DNA from: Streptomonospora alba
Lineage (GTDB): Bacteria > Actinomycetota > Actinomycetes > Streptosporangiales > Streptosporangiaceae
Reading direction: 5' to 3'
Length of the DNA: 44,143 bases
NCBI RefSeq assembly: GCF_000826685.1
Contig: NZ_JROO01000052.1
Location: 1-44,143, forward strand
The notes beneath the pieces were generated by a model, which had not been told where the DNA came from, made no database searches, and saw only the letters and a list, made by a program, of their open reading frames with translations. Position numbers and translations under genes: made by a program. The stretch's first letter is position 1, and each line of letters starts with the position of its first letter. This document shows, in pieces, positions 42,069 to 44,143 of this stretch.

Positions 42069-42090
42069 GGGGGCGTCGGCGGGCTTCGCC

Positions 42091-42118
42091 GAGCCGACCC
42101 CGTGCGCGGGGTCGGCTC
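42091..42118 (+). terminator. Hairpin downstream of the NYN gene
   Basis: Perfect 12-bp stem with a TGCG tetraloop, 22 nt after the stop. Confidence 0.75.
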
Positions 42119-42188
42119 CCGGTGGTGCTCCGGGGAGTGCGGACGTCCGAAAACCCGCGTGCACAGGGTGACGCGGGCGCCCCAGTGG

Positions 42189-42217
42189 TTGAGGCGCCCG
42201 GTCGGGTCCGCTAAGTT
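42189..42217 (+). promoter_or_regulatory. Predicted promoter of the first NlpC/P60 gene
   Basis: -35 TTGAGG (42189-42194), 17-bp spacer, -10 TAAGTT (42212-42217). This implies transcription from about 42224 and a 5' leader of about 245 nt before the start at 42471. The leader is GC-rich with a hairpin-forming GGCGGCGG/CCGCCGCC at about 42267-42286. I did not recognise a riboswitch core in it. Confidence 0.5.
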
Positions 42218-42470
42218 CTACCCGGAGATCGATCGGCTTCCCGTAGCGCAGGCGAGGGTCGCACCGGCGGCGGTTCCGCCGCCGGATTGGCGCTCTGCGG
42301 GAGGCCCCCGGTCGCGGCGGTGCCGTGACCGCTCCGTCGCACAGCCCGGAGGTCTGCACGCCGTGCCCGCGGTTCCCGCTCGCCCGGCACCGTGCGGCCG
42401 GACCGGGTGCCCCGCCGTGCTTGCCCCATCCCGCATGTGAACCTCGACCCGTAAGGAGCGTGGACCGCCG

Positions 42471-43466
42471 ATGACGAACACAGGTGGTCGGCGCACGGCC
42501 CGCCGGATCGCGACCGGTTTCGGGGTCGTGGCCGCCGGAGGCCTCATCGTGCCCTCCGGGGTCGCCGTTGCCGAGCCGACCCAGGAGGAGGTCGAGTCCA
42601 AGCTCGACGACCTCCAAGAGGAAGCCGACGGCATCGTCCAGGAGTACAACCAGGCCCAAGAGGACTACGACGCCGCCAAGGAGAAGGCCGAGGACCTCGA
42701 AGAGCGTGTCGGCGACGAGCAGGAGCGCTACGACAAGCTCCGCGACAACGTCGCCGACTTCGCCAGCGCCGCCTACCAGGGCAACGATCTGGACTCGCCC
42801 TCCTCCGTCATCAACGTGGAGAACCCCGGGGACCTGCTGGCCCAATCGGCCGACGTCGGTTACCTCTCCGACAACCAGAAGGAGAAGCTCGACGACTTCA
42901 GCGACTCCTCCGAGCGCCTGTTCCGGCTGAAGGACGAGGCCGACGCCGCCCTCGGCGAGGCGAAGGACAAGAAGGAGGAGGCCGAGGAGAAGAAGGACGA
43001 GGTCGAGGAGAAGATCGACGAGCAGGAGACGCTGCTCGCCGACTTCCCCTCCGCCGACCCCGCCGACGACGGCGACGACAGTGCCGGCGGCTCCTACACC
43101 GGCTCGGCCTCCGGGGACGCTCGCGCCGCCCTCGACTTCGCCTACGCCCAGCTGGGCAAGCCCTACGTCTACGGCGCTGCCGGCCCTGACAGCTTCGACT
43201 GCTCGGGCCTGGTCATGCGCGCCTGGGGGGCGGCCGGGGTGAGCCTGCCGCGTACCACCTACGGTCAGGCCGAGTCCGGCCACCGCGTGACCCGCGACCA
43301 GCTGCAACCGGGCGACATCGTGTTCTTCTTCGGCGGCCTGGGCCATGACGGCCTCTACGTCGGCAACGGCCAGATGATCCACGCGCCGCGCACCGGAAAG
43401 AACGTCGAGGTCGTGTCGCTGTCGGGCTACTGGGACGGCCAGTTCCAGTTCGGCGTACGCCCGTAG
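42471..43466 (+). CDS. Secreted NlpC/P60 peptidoglycan endopeptidase
   Basis: A 331-aa RipA/RipC-like cell-wall hydrolase. The signal peptide (about 1-35) has RR and cleavage near AVA-EP. A highly charged coiled coil (about 38-190, Glu/Lys/Asp-rich) precedes an Asp/Ser/Gly linker. The C-terminal NlpC/P60 domain (about 215-331) has the catalytic Cys244 in DSFDCSGLVMRAWG and His292 in LGHDGLYVGNGQMIHA, with His304 further on. It should cleave D-glutamyl-meso-DAP bonds between dividing cells; the coiled coil may keep the enzyme inactive or bind a partner. ATG 42471 follows GTAAGGAGCGTGG. Confidence 0.95.
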   Translation: MTNTGGRRTARRIATGFGVVAAGGLIVPSGVAVAEPTQEEVESKLDDLQEEADGIVQEYNQAQEDYDAAKEKAEDLEERVGDEQERYDKLRDNVADFASAAYQGNDLDSPSSVINVENPGDLLAQSADVGYLSDNQKEKLDDFSDSSERLFRLKDEADAALGEAKDKKEEAEEKKDEVEEKIDEQETLLADFPSADPADDGDDSAGGSYTGSASGDARAALDFAYAQLGKPYVYGAAGPDSFDCSGLVMRAWGAAGVSLPRTTYGQAESGHRVTRDQLQPGDIVFFFGGLGHDGLYVGNGQMIHAPRTGKNVEVVSLSGYWDGQFQFGVRP

Positions 43467-43673
43467 CCGCCCTCGCCCGTCCCGCGGACCCCGCCGGGGC
43501 GGGCGCGTGCCGATCGTCACGTCGGATGTGCGGGCGGTCTCGCGTGCGCCGGATTCGGTCGGGTGCACGGATCGGCCGCGGGGCCTGCAGACGTGGTTTG
43601 CGTTTGGGGTCGGGATGGGGCGGACCTTGCATTACGGGCGAACCGTAAACAGGAGGCAATCATAACGAAACGG

Positions 43674-43703
43674 TTGAGCCTGGTGTCGGCGATGCACTAG
43701 TCT
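43674..43703 (+). promoter_or_regulatory. Predicted promoter of the second NlpC/P60-type gene
   Basis: -35 TTGAGC (43674-43679), 18-bp spacer, -10 TAGTCT (43698-43703). Like the first gene's promoter it contains GGTTGAG and implies a leader of about 250 nt before the start at 43959. Directly upstream is a rare AT-rich patch (CATAACGAAACGG, 43660-43672) that could bind a regulator. Confidence 0.5.
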
Positions 43704-43958
43704 TCCGCCGAGCCGGTCGTCTGTACGTGCCATCAGAAGGGTGGCAGCGGTCGGCTCCCGCCGAGCTCCGCCCGAGCCTCCCCACCGTTCGGCCGGCGGA
43801 GACCGGAAACCACCGCGGCCGCTTTCCCGCGTGCCGCATGCGCAACCCCGGGTGCTCTCAGTCGCCGGCGGCGCCTTCGGGCGGCCCCTGCGGCATGTCC
43901 GAGCCGCCCGGGCCCGGGCGCTCCGGTAGGCGGTCTGGCAGAAAGGTGTGCCACCATC

Positions 43959-44143
43959 GTGGATGAACGCCATGAACGTGGCTCGTTCCGCCGTCATCTC
44001 GCAACGGTCGGCTTCGTCGCCGCAGGCGCTCTGATCCTGTCCACCAGTGCGGCGGTCGCCGAACCGACCGTCGACGAGGTGCAGGAGAAGATCCAGAAGC
44101 TGGAAGAGGAGCACGCGGACCTCGCCGAGAAGTACAACCAGGC
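43959..44143 (+). CDS. Second NlpC/P60-type secreted protein, cut by the window edge
   Basis: Only the first 61 codons are present. From GTG 43959 it reads VDERHERGSFRRHLATVGFVAAGALILS..., a signal peptide ending in AAVAEPT. EVQEKIQKLEEEHADLAEKYNQA follows, which starts a coiled coil. The AVAEPT-x-(D/E)EV... and ...YNQA blocks match the start of the first NlpC/P60 protein (AVAEPTQEEV... and EYNQA), so the two are tandem paralogues. The catalytic domain is beyond the window and is inferred. GAAAGG about 12 nt upstream is the ribosome-binding site; ATGs nearby are out of frame. Confidence 0.8.
   Translation, partial: MDERHERGSFRRHLATVGFVAAGALILSTSAAVAEPTVDEVQEKIQKLEEEHADLAEKYNQ

Noticed and set aside
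42218-42470. ydaO (c-di-AMP) riboswitch in the NlpC/P60 leaders
   Set aside because: Expected from context, but the conserved core segments (such as GGGGGACCCA and GACAGCTAACC) are absent in both leaders. A covariance search would be decisive.

Overview
This is about 44 kb of very GC-rich (roughly 70-75 %) actinobacterial chromosome. The gene order strongly resembles a conserved core segment of other actinobacteria, such as the glnA-lipA-lipB-dlaT, qcrCAB-ctaE-trpD and NlpC/P60 neighbourhoods of Mycobacterium and Streptomyces. The PspA/PspAA/HtpX/PspAB set and the CobU fused to an MBL-like N-terminus would suit a streptomycete relative or a Nocardiopsaceae-type organism (Streptomonospora, Nocardiopsis, Thermobifida). 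That family-level placement is an inference from memory of gene order, not from a search.

Layout. (1) 0.2-9.6 kb: nitrogen assimilation and lipoate-dependent metabolism: glnA with a four-part GlnR site, an RDD membrane protein, a DUF4191 protein, lipA-lipB, a TIGR01777 epimerase-like protein, the E2 acyltransferase sucB and the E3 lpdA. LipB and LipA make the lipoyl cofactor carried by SucB and recycled by LpdA. (2) 9.7-15.6 kb: leucyl aminopeptidase, cobS and cobU (late cobalamin assembly), a small conserved protein and an aldo/keto reductase. (3) 15.7-19.4 kb: DUF3043, then an envelope-stress module pspA-pspAA, htpX, pspAB. (4) 19.5-24.7 kb: glycerate kinase, an A-type Fe-S carrier (erpA), a PfkB/adenosine-kinase-type kinase, an iron-boxed DUF2470 gene, rpsD, tusA. 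(5) 25.1-34.5 kb: respiration: ctaC-ctaD-ctaF on the plus strand and ctaE-qcrC-qcrA-qcrB on the minus strand, separated by a lipoprotein L,D-transpeptidase. Together they encode the actinobacterial cytochrome bcc-aa3 supercomplex. (6) 34.9-44.1 kb: a receiver-like protein, trpD, a small membrane protein, a stand-alone Lrp ligand-binding domain, a rhomboid protease, a DEDDh/GIY-YIG nuclease, a coiled-coil/NYN nuclease with a short coupled upstream ORF, and two tandem NlpC/P60-type secreted proteins, the second cut by the window edge.

I see no prophage, insertion sequence, CRISPR array, tRNA or rRNA, and no clear undescribed multi-gene system. This is mostly ordinary core genome. The more interesting signals are small: a 61-bp near-perfect palindrome after rpsD, a DtxR/IdeR-type iron box over the DUF2470 promoter, the GlnR site at glnA, a 23-bp exact repeat shared by two intergenic regions, a 38-aa Cys-containing ORF coupled to the NYN gene, similar promoters with ~250-nt leaders on the paired NlpC/P60 genes, and a degenerate MBL domain on CobU. 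Many genes use GTG or TTG starts. Starts were chosen by Shine-Dalgarno spacing and family-typical N-termini.
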